DNA of 33,073 bases, taken from contig JAQCEV010000024.1 of NCBI GenBank assembly GCA_027618515.1, positions 1-33,073 of the forward strand, in the 5' to 3' direction. Every line of letters begins with the position of its first letter. Positions within the stretch are counted from its first letter, which is position 1. This stretch comes from Chloroflexota bacterium. GTDB lineage: Bacteria > Chloroflexota > Dehalococcoidia > Lucifugimonadales > Australimonadaceae. The position numbers were made by a program, and so were the translations under genes. Positions 6,836-15,142 of the stretch are shown here, in pieces. The notes beneath the pieces are model-generated. The model worked only from the letters and a program-made list of their open reading frames with translations, did not search any database and was not told where the DNA came from.

Positions 6836-8115
6836 GACTTCACGCCGTCTCCCAGCCCTGCCAAGTCATCCCAGAACGATGGATAGGAGATGGACGCCGT
6901 CTCCGCCGCAGCGATCGTCGTCTCACCGGCCGCTAGCAATCCCGCAATCCCAAGCGTCATAGCGATGCGGTGGTCAGCGTAGCTCCGGCAGGCCGCACCC
7001 GTCAGGGCGTGGCCTCCCGTGATCCGCAGCCCGTCGTCGAGTTCCTCGACTGCCGCCCCCATCCGGTTGAGCTCCTTGCAAGTGGCCTGGAGCCGGTCAG
7101 ATTCTTTCACCCGTAACTCGGATGCGTCCCTGATCACCGTCGTTCCCTCGGCGAAGCAGGCGGCCAGTGCCAGCACCGGCACCTCGTCCACCAGCCGTGG
7201 GATCAGGTCGCCCGCGATCTCCGTCGCGTGCAGCTTCGATGAGCGCGCAACCAGATCGGCGACCTGCTCACCACCCTCGATGCGCTCGTTCACCACGCTG
7301 AGATCAGCCCCCATCGCTTGGAGCACGTCGAGGATCCCTGTGCGCGTGGGATTCGTTCCAACTCCCATGACAGTAAGCTCGGCGTCCGGGTGACAAACCG
7401 CCGCAACGAGCCAGTACGCTGCGGACGAGATGTCTGCCGGAACGCTCACATCCACAGCCCGCAAGCGTGCAGGTTTGACCGAGACAGAGAGCCCATCTTC
7501 GATGACTTCAGCGCCCATGGCCCTGAACATCAACTCCGTGTGGTCGCGCGATAGCGCAGGCTGAGCGAGCACCGTTTCGCCATCCGCAAATAGGCCAGCC
7601 AACAGCAACGCGCTCTTGAGTTGGGCGCTCGCTACCGGTAGTCGATACTCGATGCCATGTAACGCCCCGCCTCTGAATGTCAGCGGTGCAAGCTTACCTC
7701 CGGAGCGCCCGTCCACTTCGGCGCCCATCAAGCGCAGCGGATCTACGATGCGCCCCATCGGACGAGACCGGATCGACTTGTCTCCGGTCATCACCGAAAG
7801 GAAAGACTGGCCAGCAAGCACGCCCGCCATCAAGCGAGTCGTTGTCCCGCTGTTGCCCGTATTCAGAACGTCTGCAGGCTCCTGCAGAATGCCGCCGTGG
7901 ACGGTAAAAGAACTACCCTTGCCGTCGATCTGCGTGCCCAGAGCCCGTAGCACGCGTAACGTCGACTGGCAATCGGCACCGGGTCCATAGTTGTCGATAC
8001 GGGCTTCGCCGTCCGCGATGGCATTGAAGATGGCCGCGCGATGGGAGATCGACTTGTCACCAGGAGGAGTTATCGTTCCGGTGAGGCGCTTCGGACGCCG
8101 GACTGCCGCTTGCAT
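6832..8115 (-). CDS. aroA: 3-phosphoshikimate 1-carboxyvinyltransferase (EPSP synthase)
   Basis: The sixth step of the shikimate pathway: phosphoenolpyruvate plus shikimate 3-phosphate gives EPSP. Motifs in order are PGDKSISHRA (residues 18-27, with the active-site Lys21 and Arg26), LNTGNSGTTTRLMAG, RPMGRIVDPLRLMGA, ELRVKESDRL and SYADHRIAMTLG. A longer frame opens at 8151, but the ATG at 8115 has GGAGG 7 bases upstream and starts just before the enzyme core, so it is chosen (427 aa). A TACAAT -10-like box lies about 30 bases upstream of this start. It overlaps gmk by four bases and is divergent from the TIGR03086 gene. Confidence 0.95.
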   Translation of the reverse strand: MQAAVRRPKRLTGTITPPGDKSISHRAAIFNAIADGEARIDNYGPGADCQSTLRVLRALGTQIDGKGSSFTVHGGILQEPADVLNTGNSGTTTRLMAGVLAGQSFLSVMTGDKSIRSRPMGRIVDPLRLMGAEVDGRSGGKLAPLTFRGGALHGIEYRLPVASAQLKSALLLAGLFADGETVLAQPALSRDHTELMFRAMGAEVIEDGLSVSVKPARLRAVDVSVPADISSAAYWLVAAVCHPDAELTVMGVGTNPTRTGILDVLQAMGADLSVVNERIEGGEQVADLVARSSKLHATEIAGDLIPRLVDEVPVLALAACFAEGTTVIRDASELRVKESDRLQATCKELNRMGAAVEELDDGLRITGGHALTGAACRSYADHRIAMTLGIAGLLAAGETTIAAAETASISYPSFWDDLAGLGDGVKS

Positions 8116-8217
8116 CTTTCGCCTCCAGATGGATTCCGAGAATTGTAGCATCTGAACCGCTCAGGGACGCCGCGCATCAGATGGTGTACGGTCAAACGAC
8201 CACTTTGGAGGACTCAT

Positions 8218-8826
8218 ATGACGACCGACAAACCAACGGGCCTCGCGGATCCCGCAGGCTCCTATGCCAATGCTCTTGATGCCACCAGGAAATTTGTTGC
8301 TGGCATGCGCAACGTAGATTGGGTCGCAGCAACGCCGTGCAGTGACTGGAACGTGCGAGAGCTGCTGCAACACGTCCTCTATGGCACGGCGTGGATCGAA
8401 GACGTCTTTGCGGGCAAGACCGTCGAAGATGTCGGTACCAAGTACGACGGCGATCTGATTGGGGATGACGCCCTGGCGTCATACGATGCGGTCGTTGCCT
8501 CCGCTAAGGCGGCCATCGCCAAACCTGGCGCTATGGATCAGGTCTGTCACCTGCGTCGCGGCGATGTGGCCGGTCGCGACTACCTGACAAGCATGTTCAC
8601 GGACTCGTTCATCCACGGCTGGGATCTGGCGAAGGCGACCGGGCAGGACGCAACACTCGACCCTGCGCTGGTGGCAACAGCTTTCGATCTTGCCAAAGAG
8701 CGAGAGGAACGCTTCCGCACCAGCCCCGCATTCGGTCAGGGGCGCGTTGCCGACCCCGGTGATGACGCACCCAGCCAAACCCGCCTGCTGTCCATCCTTG
8801 GCCGCGATGCTGATTGGACGGCTTAG
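8218..8826 (+). CDS. TIGR03086 family protein (mycothiol maleylpyruvate isomerase/DinB-like fold)
   Basis: A 202-aa protein of the TIGR03086 group within the DinB/MDMPI superfamily, four-helix metal-binding proteins often acting as thiol-dependent transferases or isomerases. Family marks are TPCSDWNVRELLQHV near residues 38-52, an internal Asp/His pair in FTDSFIHGWDLAKATGQD, and the closing LLSILGRDADWTA. The catalytic role of this subgroup is not established. GGAGGA precedes the ATG by 5-6 bases. It faces the DUF952 gene; their stop codons overlap. Confidence 0.82.
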   Translation: MTTDKPTGLADPAGSYANALDATRKFVAGMRNVDWVAATPCSDWNVRELLQHVLYGTAWIEDVFAGKTVEDVGTKYDGDLIGDDALASYDAVVASAKAAIAKPGAMDQVCHLRRGDVAGRDYLTSMFTDSFIHGWDLAKATGQDATLDPALVATAFDLAKEREERFRTSPAFGQGRVADPGDDAPSQTRLLSILGRDADWTA

Positions 8827-9158
8827 GGCAACTGCCACTCGCCATCTACCTTTGGCGCTGAGATGGATTGCGTGACTGCTTGGGGCTGGATCGGCCCGTA
8901 GATGTGCGGGTAGTCGTCCCCGTTCGCCGCGCGCTCGTACCGGATATCCGCAGTGATTTGCGACGGCTCAAGCACGAGGAGCAACACTTCGACCTGCGCG
9001 GCGAAGTGGTCGCTAAGCACACGCTCCAGCTGGGAGCGGTGGCAGCAGTGGATGAATCCCTCTGCGTCGAAGCCCGGCGGGAAGTAACGGCCGGAGCCGC
9101 CAGCGCTGTCCCAAGCTTCCTGGGTTGTGACATGGATCAGTGCGTCCTGCGATAACAT
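8823..9158 (-). CDS. DUF952 family protein
   Basis: A 111-aa small soluble protein. DUF952 marks are an N-terminal LIHVTTQEAWD, then EGFIHCCHRSQLERV in the middle and the conserved DYPHIYGPIQPQAV near the end. The fold resembles ADP-ribosyl-binding or glutathione-S-transferase-linked domains, but no function is known. Its TAA stop overlaps the TAG of the convergent TIGR03086 gene. A GAGGA site lies about 9 bases before the ATG. Confidence 0.83.
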   Translation of the reverse strand: MLSQDALIHVTTQEAWDSAGGSGRYFPPGFDAEGFIHCCHRSQLERVLSDHFAAQVEVLLLVLEPSQITADIRYERAANGDDYPHIYGPIQPQAVTQSISAPKVDGEWQLP

Positions 9159-9185
9159 GCGTGCATCCTCACTAAGGAATGTTCC

Positions 9186-9350
9186 ATGGCCCTTGATGCT
9201 CCAAACGACCGAGCGCTATTCAACGCTATCGCCCACTACGAACGCGAGATCCCTGGGCGCCAACTCACGGCAGCTCAGCTCACCAAAGTCGTGGAGACTG
9301 CCAAACGCCTTGTTATCGACGAGTTGCACTCTGCCAAAGCACAGCGCTAG
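9186..9350 (+). CDS. Small hypothetical protein, 54 aa
   Basis: A short gene with an AAGGA site about 8 bases before the ATG. The protein is soluble and predicted helical: it starts MALDAPNDRALFNAIAHYE and ends with a charged helix VVETAKRLVIDELHSAKAQR. It has no Cys and no membrane segment. It starts 27 bases after the divergent DUF952 start. No family is recognised. The ribosome site and balanced composition favour a real gene. Confidence 0.55.
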   Translation: MALDAPNDRALFNAIAHYEREIPGRQLTAAQLTKVVETAKRLVIDELHSAKAQR

Positions 9351-9458
9351 CGCTGTGAAGTCATAGCACTGTGGCAAATTGAGTGCCCACCCTCATGCCC
9401 TAAAGGGCAGCATACGTCATTGTATTCAGGCACACCTAATCCCCTCTAGGAGAACAGC

Positions 9459-9590
9459 ATGCTTGATTGGTTCACCCCCGCCCAATGGGGCACCCTCTTC
9501 GGACTACTTACCATGGGCGTTGTCGGGATTACCGGAGCAGCGGTTCTGAAGCAGGTCTACCAGGAGAGGGAACAGGAACGTGAGCCCTAG
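9459..9590 (+). CDS. Small single-span membrane protein, 43 aa
   Basis: AGGAG lies about 6 bases before the ATG. The protein has an amphipathic start (MLDWFTPAQWG), one hydrophobic span of about 20 residues (LFGLLTMGVVGITGAAVL) and a highly charged tail (KQVYQEREQEREP). This layout is typical of small bitopic membrane proteins. It is convergent with the M50 protease, 20 bases from its stop. No family is recognised. Confidence 0.6.
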   Translation: MLDWFTPAQWGTLFGLLTMGVVGITGAAVLKQVYQEREQEREP

Positions 9591-9609
9591 AACCCCCATT
9601 CCAGCGTAG

Positions 9610-10299
9610 CTAGCCGCCGATCAGTATGTCGGTCAGATTCCGCACGGGGCTGAAAATGGTTCCCAGGATGTTGAGATCCGTCACGTATGTCGACAGGATC
9701 AGCGCGAGTAGTACCATTGGACCGATCTTCTGGAGCTTCTGTACAGCAGGCAACGCGCCCTGGGGTGCGATGCCCGCTAGAATCCCGCCACCATCTAGAG
9801 GTGGCACGGGCAGCAGATTGAACACCGCGAGGATCAAGTTCAGTTGCACCGCATAGCTTCCCGCGATCGACGCCCACGCGCGGACACTGAGAGACTCCAA
9901 CGCATCGCGCGAAATCTCGTCAACCGATAACAGCCCGATCTGGAATAGCAGCGCGAAGGCCAGGGCGAGCATCACGTTTGATGCAGGCCCTGCCGCAGAC
10001 ACGAACGCCAGCGCCCGTCGCCCGCCACGCAGCCTGAAGATATCCACCGGTACCGGCTTGCCCCAACCGAATCCTACGAGCAACAGCATGATTGACCCGG
10101 CGGGCGACAGATGGGCTTTCGGATTCAGCGTGAGGCGCCCGAGGCGCTGAGCGGTGAGGTCACCGCGCATGGTTGCGGCCGCAGCGTGAGCGAATTCATG
10201 AACCGTTATCCCGATGACAAGCGACACCACGACGGACACGATCAGGACTGTGAAAGCGAATGGATCGTCGAGCAATAGGTCGGCGTTGAATAGCAGCAT
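9610..10299 (-). CDS. Site-2 protease family membrane metalloprotease (M50)
   Basis: A 229-aa integral membrane protease that would cut substrates inside the bilayer. The zinc motif HEFAH is at residues 34-38 within the first hydrophobic block. The third zinc ligand is Asp169 in NLLPVPPLDGG (161-171). Several further hydrophobic segments follow. No PDZ or CBS domain is present, placing it in the compact Rip-like group. It lies 29 bases downstream of the gene ending at 10329 on the same strand. No ribosome site is evident; a weak TAGTTT box 7 bases before the ATG would fit leaderless transcription. Its substrate is unknown. Confidence 0.9.
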   Translation of the reverse strand: MLLFNADLLLDDPFAFTVLIVSVVVSLVIGITVHEFAHAAAATMRGDLTAQRLGRLTLNPKAHLSPAGSIMLLLVGFGWGKPVPVDIFRLRGGRRALAFVSAAGPASNVMLALAFALLFQIGLLSVDEISRDALESLSVRAWASIAGSYAVQLNLILAVFNLLPVPPLDGGGILAGIAPQGALPAVQKLQKIGPMVLLALILSTYVTDLNILGTIFSPVRNLTDILIGG

Positions 10300-10328
10300 C
10301 TACAAGAAACTACGAAGACCGCGGGCGA

Positions 10329-11117
10329 TTAGTCGTCTTCCCAATCGTCATCGTCGTCCGGCTCCGGCTCGGTCCTGCGGGCGGGTGTCGCCGAGCGCAA
10401 TCCAGCGGCGGGCAGGGTGGCAACGTTGCGGTGCTTGTTCCGCTCCGGTACGTCGTGCGGTAGCTCTAGAAGAGCAGCCATGCACTCTTTGAGTCCAGCG
10501 GCATCTTGGCTCGCTAGGTCGACGACGATCCCCGAAACTCCAGCTTCGCGCAACTGTTCTAATTCAGCTTGTGTAGGCAGCTGGCCTAGATGGGCTAGCA
10601 GCCAGCGAGACGTCGCGCCACGCACCCGGGCCAACCGCATGAGTTGACTGACCGTTAGCTTGTCGGCATCGGCAAGCGACACCAAGAAAACGTCGACTGG
10701 TAGGTGCTCGATAGTTTTCAGCAGCCCATCTTCCAACTCCGGCACCACCTGCATCACGTTGGTGCGATTTTCGCCACCCAGTGAACCGATGGGAGTTGCC
10801 TCTGACGAGAAGACCTGGAAGTCAGCACCTGCCGGGTCCTTCTCCGCAGCCTCGTCGACCCACACTCCTACGATTAAGCCTTTTGCTGCCTTGATGGACT
10901 TATCAAGATCTGCCTTCTTGGCAGCGCCCCGTCCGGACACGATCACCGCATCCACGCCTGCATCTATCGCAAGCTTTGCTTGTGTATCGTCACCCGCGTC
11001 GATAACCCCGAGCAGGAGCATAGGAGCGACCTTCTCGCGCTTGGCCGCGCCACCGAAACCGAGTGGTTGCACGGTTCCTTTTGATGCCCGCTCGAACTTG
11101 TCTAATAAGTCGCCCAT
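10329..11117 (-). CDS. Conserved hypothetical protein, TIM-barrel-like, with acidic tail
   Basis: A 262-aa protein of no family I can name. The frame runs up to 11471, but the ATG at 11117 is preferred: a GAGGGG site lies upstream, and the longer version would run over the start of the oppositely oriented pseudouridine synthase. Alternating strand/helix segments (VAPMLLLGVIDAG, VDAVIVSGRGAA, GLIVGVWVDEA, DVFLVSLADADKL, SGIVVDLASQDAAG) look like a beta/alpha barrel with possible phosphate-binding turns. A Pro/Arg linker leads to a strongly acidic end DDDDDWEDD. It could be cotranscribed with the M50 protease. Confidence 0.7.
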   Translation of the reverse strand: MGDLLDKFERASKGTVQPLGFGGAAKREKVAPMLLLGVIDAGDDTQAKLAIDAGVDAVIVSGRGAAKKADLDKSIKAAKGLIVGVWVDEAAEKDPAGADFQVFSSEATPIGSLGGENRTNVMQVVPELEDGLLKTIEHLPVDVFLVSLADADKLTVSQLMRLARVRGATSRWLLAHLGQLPTQAELEQLREAGVSGIVVDLASQDAAGLKECMAALLELPHDVPERNKHRNVATLPAAGLRSATPARRTEPEPDDDDDWEDD

Positions 11118-11240
11118 GAGACCCCTCGATGCTTGGTGATCAGGTGCTCCACAGCGACGTGCGTCACGCCTTGGAGCCAACCCATCGATTCTAGCAGGCG
11201 CTACGCCTACTGGGGAACGCACCGTGCTACGCTGATATGG

Positions 11241-12224
11241 ATGCCAGGCCAACCAAATACCCCCCCATCGCCCGCAGAGAGCCCACGACACACGTTGGTG
11301 AAATACCTCGTGGCTGCCGGTTTGGGCTCTCGGAGGAACTGCGCCGCGTTGATTCTCAGCGGTTATGTCCGAGTGAACGGAGAAATCGCTGAAAGCCTCA
11401 TCATGGAGGTCAGTCATCGCGACACGATAGACGTAGACGGCCGCCAGGTAGCTGCGACTCGCACTGGCCATGTGTACCTACTAGCGAACAAGCCGGATGG
11501 TCATCTGTCTTCTGTAACCGATGATCGGGGGCGTCCTACCATCGTCCAATTGGTGCCTCGTGCGTTACGGATGCACGGCCTTGTGCCTGCTGGCAGGCTA
11601 GACCTGCACAGCACCGGTCTCATACTGCTGACTACCGATGGCGAACTGGTCAATCGCGTCACCCATCCCCGCTATGAGATCGAGAAGGAATACCACGTGC
11701 TGCTGGATCGCGTGGTCACGCCAACCGCGTCCAGCAAGCTCAAGACCGGGGTCGAGATTGAGACAGGCCAAGCGCGAGCGATGGCCCTGCGCCGCCTCCA
11801 CGATGAGAGTGGATTCAAGTATTCCATCACCCTCAACGAAGGCCGCAAGCGCGAAGTGCGTTTGATGTTCCGCGCCGTGAGCCGACAAGTGCTCGGGCTT
11901 GAGCGCGTGCGCATTGGCAACCTCATGGTCGATGGCCTTGGGGTCGGCGAAGTACGCGAGATGACCGATAAAGAACTAGCTGATCTCCGGCGCTTGGTTG
12001 GAATGGTGAAAGCAGCCCCGAAGTCGCAGTCAGCGCCCTCGATGCCGCAGCAATCGCAACAACACGCGCCGGCTCGGCGGTCTCCGCAGCGCCAGCAACG
12101 GTCAAGGAGCGGGCAGCAATCGGAGCATCCTGGCGCGTCGCGCCCAGGTGGCCCGCCTCGCAGAAATAATGGCCCTCCATCTTCGGGGCCCCCTCGTACT
12201 GACAATCGTGGCCGAAACCGCTAG
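11241..12224 (+). CDS. Pseudouridine synthase, RluB/RsuA type, with Q/R/P-rich tail
   Basis: A 327-aa RNA-modifying enzyme that isomerises uridine in rRNA. The N-terminal S4 RNA-binding domain spans about residues 16-75 (VKYLVAAGLGSRRNCAA, SGYVRVNGE). The catalytic domain follows with LLANKPDGHLSSV and the catalytic Asp121 in AGRLDLHSTGLILLTTDG, then NEGRKREVRLMF. The last 75 residues are a low-complexity Gln/Arg/Pro/Ser tail, probably disordered and RNA-binding. The ATG at 11241 is preferred to an upstream GTG: it has no ribosome site, but a TACGCT box at 11228-11233 ends 7 bases before it, the leaderless pattern seen elsewhere here. RluB versus RsuA cannot be settled. Confidence 0.88.
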   Translation: MPGQPNTPPSPAESPRHTLVKYLVAAGLGSRRNCAALILSGYVRVNGEIAESLIMEVSHRDTIDVDGRQVAATRTGHVYLLANKPDGHLSSVTDDRGRPTIVQLVPRALRMHGLVPAGRLDLHSTGLILLTTDGELVNRVTHPRYEIEKEYHVLLDRVVTPTASSKLKTGVEIETGQARAMALRRLHDESGFKYSITLNEGRKREVRLMFRAVSRQVLGLERVRIGNLMVDGLGVGEVREMTDKELADLRRLVGMVKAAPKSQSAPSMPQQSQQHAPARRSPQRQQRSRSGQQSEHPGASRPGGPPRRNNGPPSSGPPRTDNRGRNR

Positions 12225-12233
12225 ATTATTCCC

Positions 12234-12599
12234 ATGACGCAAGAACCAAATAAAGCCTTGGTTCCCGTGAATCAACCGTCGATCGCCCCCGCCGCATCCA
12301 AGAATGTCGCCATGCGGTTCGGTACCTCTGCGCTGGCCGTCCTGGGTCGCAGCCCAGCAGTACGAAAAGCCGCGCTGCTCGGCGCGGCTTTCGGCGTTGG
12401 CTATCAGGTCAGCAGGTGGGCACGCTCAGGTTCTCTGCCCAAGATCGCAGGCGACGTGCAAGACCTCTACCGAGTCGCCAACGGAGGTGACCCGTCGGCA
12501 GACGGGCGCATCGCTGGAAGTTGGGTACGCGAGTCGTTCACCGTCATTTCCGCAGTCTATGGCTTCCTGGACCGTGACGAGGATTCCCCCGAACGCTAG
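12234..12599 (+). CDS. Hypothetical protein with one hydrophobic segment, 121 aa
   Basis: No family is recognised. The first 45 residues are polar. A short hydrophobic stretch AALLGAAFGVGYQVSRW is followed by a soluble C-terminal half with DLYRVANGGDPSADGRIAGSWVRESF. It begins 9 bases after the pseudouridine synthase stop. The box TAGATT (12222-12227) overlaps that stop codon and ends 6 bases before the ATG, with no ribosome site, consistent with leaderless expression. It converges on the prepilin gene with a four-base overlap. Confidence 0.65.
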   Translation: MTQEPNKALVPVNQPSIAPAASKNVAMRFGTSALAVLGRSPAVRKAALLGAAFGVGYQVSRWARSGSLPKIAGDVQDLYRVANGGDPSADGRIAGSWVRESFTVISAVYGFLDRDEDSPER

Positions 12600-13171
12600 G
12601 CGGCGTCCCCGTCGGGCCTCCACCCATTTGAAAGCGAAGCTACGGCGCGCAACCGTGGTCGGCTCAGCGCATCGACTCGGTTGAGGAGCGTCGCGAGATG
12701 ATCCTGGATCGTCATGATGTCCTCTGCGATGCGCCCAAGCTCTTCACGATCAAGGTCAGCCGGGGAGTCGTCCTCCAGCGGCGTGCCAATGGCGATCGTC
12801 AGCGGAGCGTCCGCAATGTCGATGTCCGTCGCGATGATCTTTGCGATGTTGGTGTCACCTGGAATGTACTGTTCTGCTACCGCTGTAAGCGAATACCCGG
12901 TCGGTGGCGTGATAGTTGTGAACGTGAACGGCGGGTCGACGTAAGGGTTCGACAGTATCTCTTGGATCTGATTGGACGCCAACGTATCGGCTGTCGCTGA
13001 AACCCTGATGCTCTCTGACGCCGCGCCAGTCGCTGACACGCTGGTCATGACAGCCGTGCCCAGGAGCGTGAAAACGCTGACGGCAGCAAGCGCCTCCGCA
13101 AGGAGCGCACCACGCTGGTCTCTCACGAAGGCCAGCTTGAATCGATCGGATATCTTTAGCATCCACCACAT
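12596..13171 (-). CDS. Prepilin-like (PilV/minor pseudopilin-type) protein
   Basis: A 191-aa protein with a type IV prepilin N-terminus: a basic leader, then the cleavage motif QRG|ALLAE, where Gly21 precedes the cut and Glu26 is the conserved +5 Glu. It continues into a 20-residue hydrophobic helix (ALAAVSVFTLLGTAVMTSV). The exported part is variable and ends in a helical C-terminus (EDIMTIQDHLATLLNRVDALSR). No pilus assembly ATPase, prepilin peptidase or other pilin lies in the window, so it is an orphan whose machinery must be elsewhere. The start ATG has no ribosome site but a TAGCAT box 6 bases upstream. Confidence 0.75.
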   Translation of the reverse strand: MWWMLKISDRFKLAFVRDQRGALLAEALAAVSVFTLLGTAVMTSVSATGAASESIRVSATADTLASNQIQEILSNPYVDPPFTFTTITPPTGYSLTAVAEQYIPGDTNIAKIIATDIDIADAPLTIAIGTPLEDDSPADLDREELGRIAEDIMTIQDHLATLLNRVDALSRPRLRAVASLSNGWRPDGDAA

Positions 13172-13265
13172 AACGCGATGCTAAGGGCCGGTGCGCTGGG
13201 AGGCATCGTCCGTTGGTCGGTGCGGAAGCTAGACCAGTGGGCACCTCCTCATCGACGACAGGGGA

Positions 13266-13715
13266 TTAGATACCCTCAACCAGCTTCGTGAGATTCTTGC
13301 CGAAATCCTTCATGATGCCGTCAGCCTTGCGCTTGATGATCCCCTGGCCGAATTCGCCAAGCTTGCCCATGACGTTAGCTTCGGAATCCACCACAAGCTC
13401 GGAGGTCTCCCCCTCGCCCGAGACAGCCATGCTGATCTTCACACGCACGTTGCCGGGAACCTTACGGTCAGCACCCTCGCCTGTGAACTCGATAGTTCGC
13501 GCGTCTGCGTCCTGGCTGTCGATGCTAAGCTTGCCGTTCAGCCCTAGCCCGATCGGGCCAACCCGCACCTTCACCGTACCGGTGTAAGCGCCATCATCGC
13601 CTTCCTTGATATCCGTCGCTCCGGGGATGCAAGTGCCTACAGTTGGGATGTCCTTGACGATCTCCCAGAGCTTGTCGGCAGGGGCGTTAACCGCGTAGGT
13701 GTAGTGGAAATCCAT
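13266..13715 (-). CDS. SRPBCC/CoxG-like protein
   Basis: A 149-aa protein of the CoxG branch of the START/SRPBCC fold, which forms a hydrophobic ligand cavity. CoxG proteins are linked to carbon monoxide/xanthine dehydrogenase-type enzymes and membrane anchoring, but none is nearby. Marks are the N-terminal strand MDFHYTYAVNAPADKLWEIV, CIPGATDI, the GTVKVRVGPIGLGLNGK strand pair, and a C-terminal helix with GEFGQGIIKRKADGIM. The frame extends upstream to 13778, but the ATG at 13715 has AGGAGA 3-8 bases ahead and matches the domain start. Confidence 0.85.
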   Translation of the reverse strand: MDFHYTYAVNAPADKLWEIVKDIPTVGTCIPGATDIKEGDDGAYTGTVKVRVGPIGLGLNGKLSIDSQDADARTIEFTGEGADRKVPGNVRVKISMAVSGEGETSELVVDSEANVMGKLGEFGQGIIKRKADGIMKDFGKNLTKLVEGI

Positions 13716-13880
13716 GGTTCTCCTAGGTGGGGTGAGCGAGTTTCCAATCATCTTACGATTGGGCCAATGGGCCAGCAACTAGACCAGCGAGGAGAACGGC
13801 TGTGCGGCCTTCGCGCATCGCGTACAATCCCTAGCGTTTGCCACACCAGTTACACCTTAACGGTTTTGTAGGGAGGCCCC

Positions 13881-15068
13881 ATGGCTAGAGAATACAAGCG
13901 CATTTCCGCCGACTCACACTTGGAAGTGATCAACGAGCGGTGGACCCACCGGATCGACCCGAAGTACCGCGACCAGGGCCCGAAGTCAGTCGTTCTTGAG
14001 AACGGCGGCGATGCGACGGTCATCGGCGACATGGCCCCCCGAGAGAATCCCATGGACCTCTACGGTGGCAAAGGTCGCGATCTCTGGCTCCCGTTCGGCC
14101 AGAAATACGCGGACACGCCCGGAACCGGGGAGCCCTCCCAGCGTATTCAAGAGCAGGACATGGACAACACCGACGCTGAGGTGTTGTTCCCGGCTGTCGT
14201 CGTTGGCCCCCGCTACTGGGCGAAGGTCAAAGACCCTGTGGTCCAGAACGCCATCTTCCGGGGCTGGAACGACTGGACCGGCGAGGAGTACCGCTCCTAC
14301 GCCCCTGATCGCCTCTACCCTGTGGGCGCGATACCCACCACTGGCGTGGACGCGGCGATCGCAGAGATCACTCACTGCAAAGAGCTTGGTCTGACGTCCG
14401 CCGTGCTGACGACGTTCCCTAACGGCGGCGGTCGCCCGTCTGATGACGACGACCGCTTCTGGGCGGCATCGCTGGAACTAGACATCCAGATCCTGATCCA
14501 CGTGGAGTTGGATCGCACCGGCGACCCGAACCCCAAGTTCTACGCTCCTGGCCAGCCCGCGTTCTTGGACTACCCCACCGAGCACGAAGAAGCACTCAAG
14601 CACACGGAACTCGCATTCCAGGTGCAGCGCTTTGCCCGGGTCGGTGGCACCAACGTCGTTCAGCTTGTGCTCTCGCGCTTGTTCGACCGTTTCCCCACGC
14701 TGCAGATCGGTTGCCTGGAGTTCTATCTCGGCTGGGTGCCATTCTTCATCGAGATGGCGGATGTGCGCTACAACCGTCACATCCACTGGTCTGAGCAGTT
14801 GACCGGGTTCAAGCCACTGCAGGCGATGCCCAGCGAGATTATAAAAGCGCACTTCCACTGGGGGTTCCAGCAGGACCGCTCCGGCATTGAGTTGCGCCAC
14901 CACATGGGTGTCGATCGGCTCATGTGGGCGGCTGACTTCCCCCACCAGGAGTCTGACTGGCCGAATTCTGACCGTGTCATCGATTTCAACTTCCAGGGCG
15001 TCCCGGAAGACGAGGTCCACAAGATGGTCTGCGGCAACGCCAAGCGTTTCTTCAAGATCGGCGAGTAG
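13881..15068 (+). CDS. Amidohydrolase-2 family metal-dependent hydrolase
   Basis: A 395-aa TIM-barrel protein of the amidohydrolase-related group that includes ACMSD and related decarboxylases. The N-terminal metal motif is degenerate: ADSHLE instead of DxHxH. Later ligands appear in LIHVELD, in the HHMGVD region and in WAADFPHQESDWPNS, where the Asp is the expected C-terminal metal ligand. It ends with the family's NAKRFFKI. It probably acts on a carboxylic or ring-cleavage intermediate, by hydrolysis or decarboxylation. GGGAGG lies 4-9 bases before the ATG, and a TACAAT box occurs about 50 bases upstream. A strong terminator follows. Confidence 0.88.
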   Translation: MAREYKRISADSHLEVINERWTHRIDPKYRDQGPKSVVLENGGDATVIGDMAPRENPMDLYGGKGRDLWLPFGQKYADTPGTGEPSQRIQEQDMDNTDAEVLFPAVVVGPRYWAKVKDPVVQNAIFRGWNDWTGEEYRSYAPDRLYPVGAIPTTGVDAAIAEITHCKELGLTSAVLTTFPNGGGRPSDDDDRFWAASLELDIQILIHVELDRTGDPNPKFYAPGQPAFLDYPTEHEEALKHTELAFQVQRFARVGGTNVVQLVLSRLFDRFPTLQIGCLEFYLGWVPFFIEMADVRYNRHIHWSEQLTGFKPLQAMPSEIIKAHFHWGFQQDRSGIELRHHMGVDRLMWAADFPHQESDWPNSDRVIDFNFQGVPEDEVHKMVCGNAKRFFKIGE

Positions 15069-15109
15069 GCGCTCCCTCACGCGATTTCGACAGCAGATAG
15101 AGTTATGCT

Positions 15110-15142
15110 GAGCAGGCGGCCATCAGGCCGCCTGCTCTTTTT
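15110..15142 (+). terminator. Strong rho-independent terminator
   Basis: GAGCAGGCGGCC at 15110-15121 and GGCCGCCTGCTC at 15126-15137 are perfect 12-bp arms around the loop ATCA, followed directly by TTTTT. It ends the amidohydrolase transcript. The T-run ends at 15142 and the ATG of the next gene is at 15143. Confidence 0.95.

Noticed and set aside
11118-11471. N-terminal extension of the hypothetical protein ending at 10329
   Set aside because: The extension overlaps the start of the oppositely oriented pseudouridine synthase and reads as non-protein-like; the ATG at 11117 has a better initiation context.
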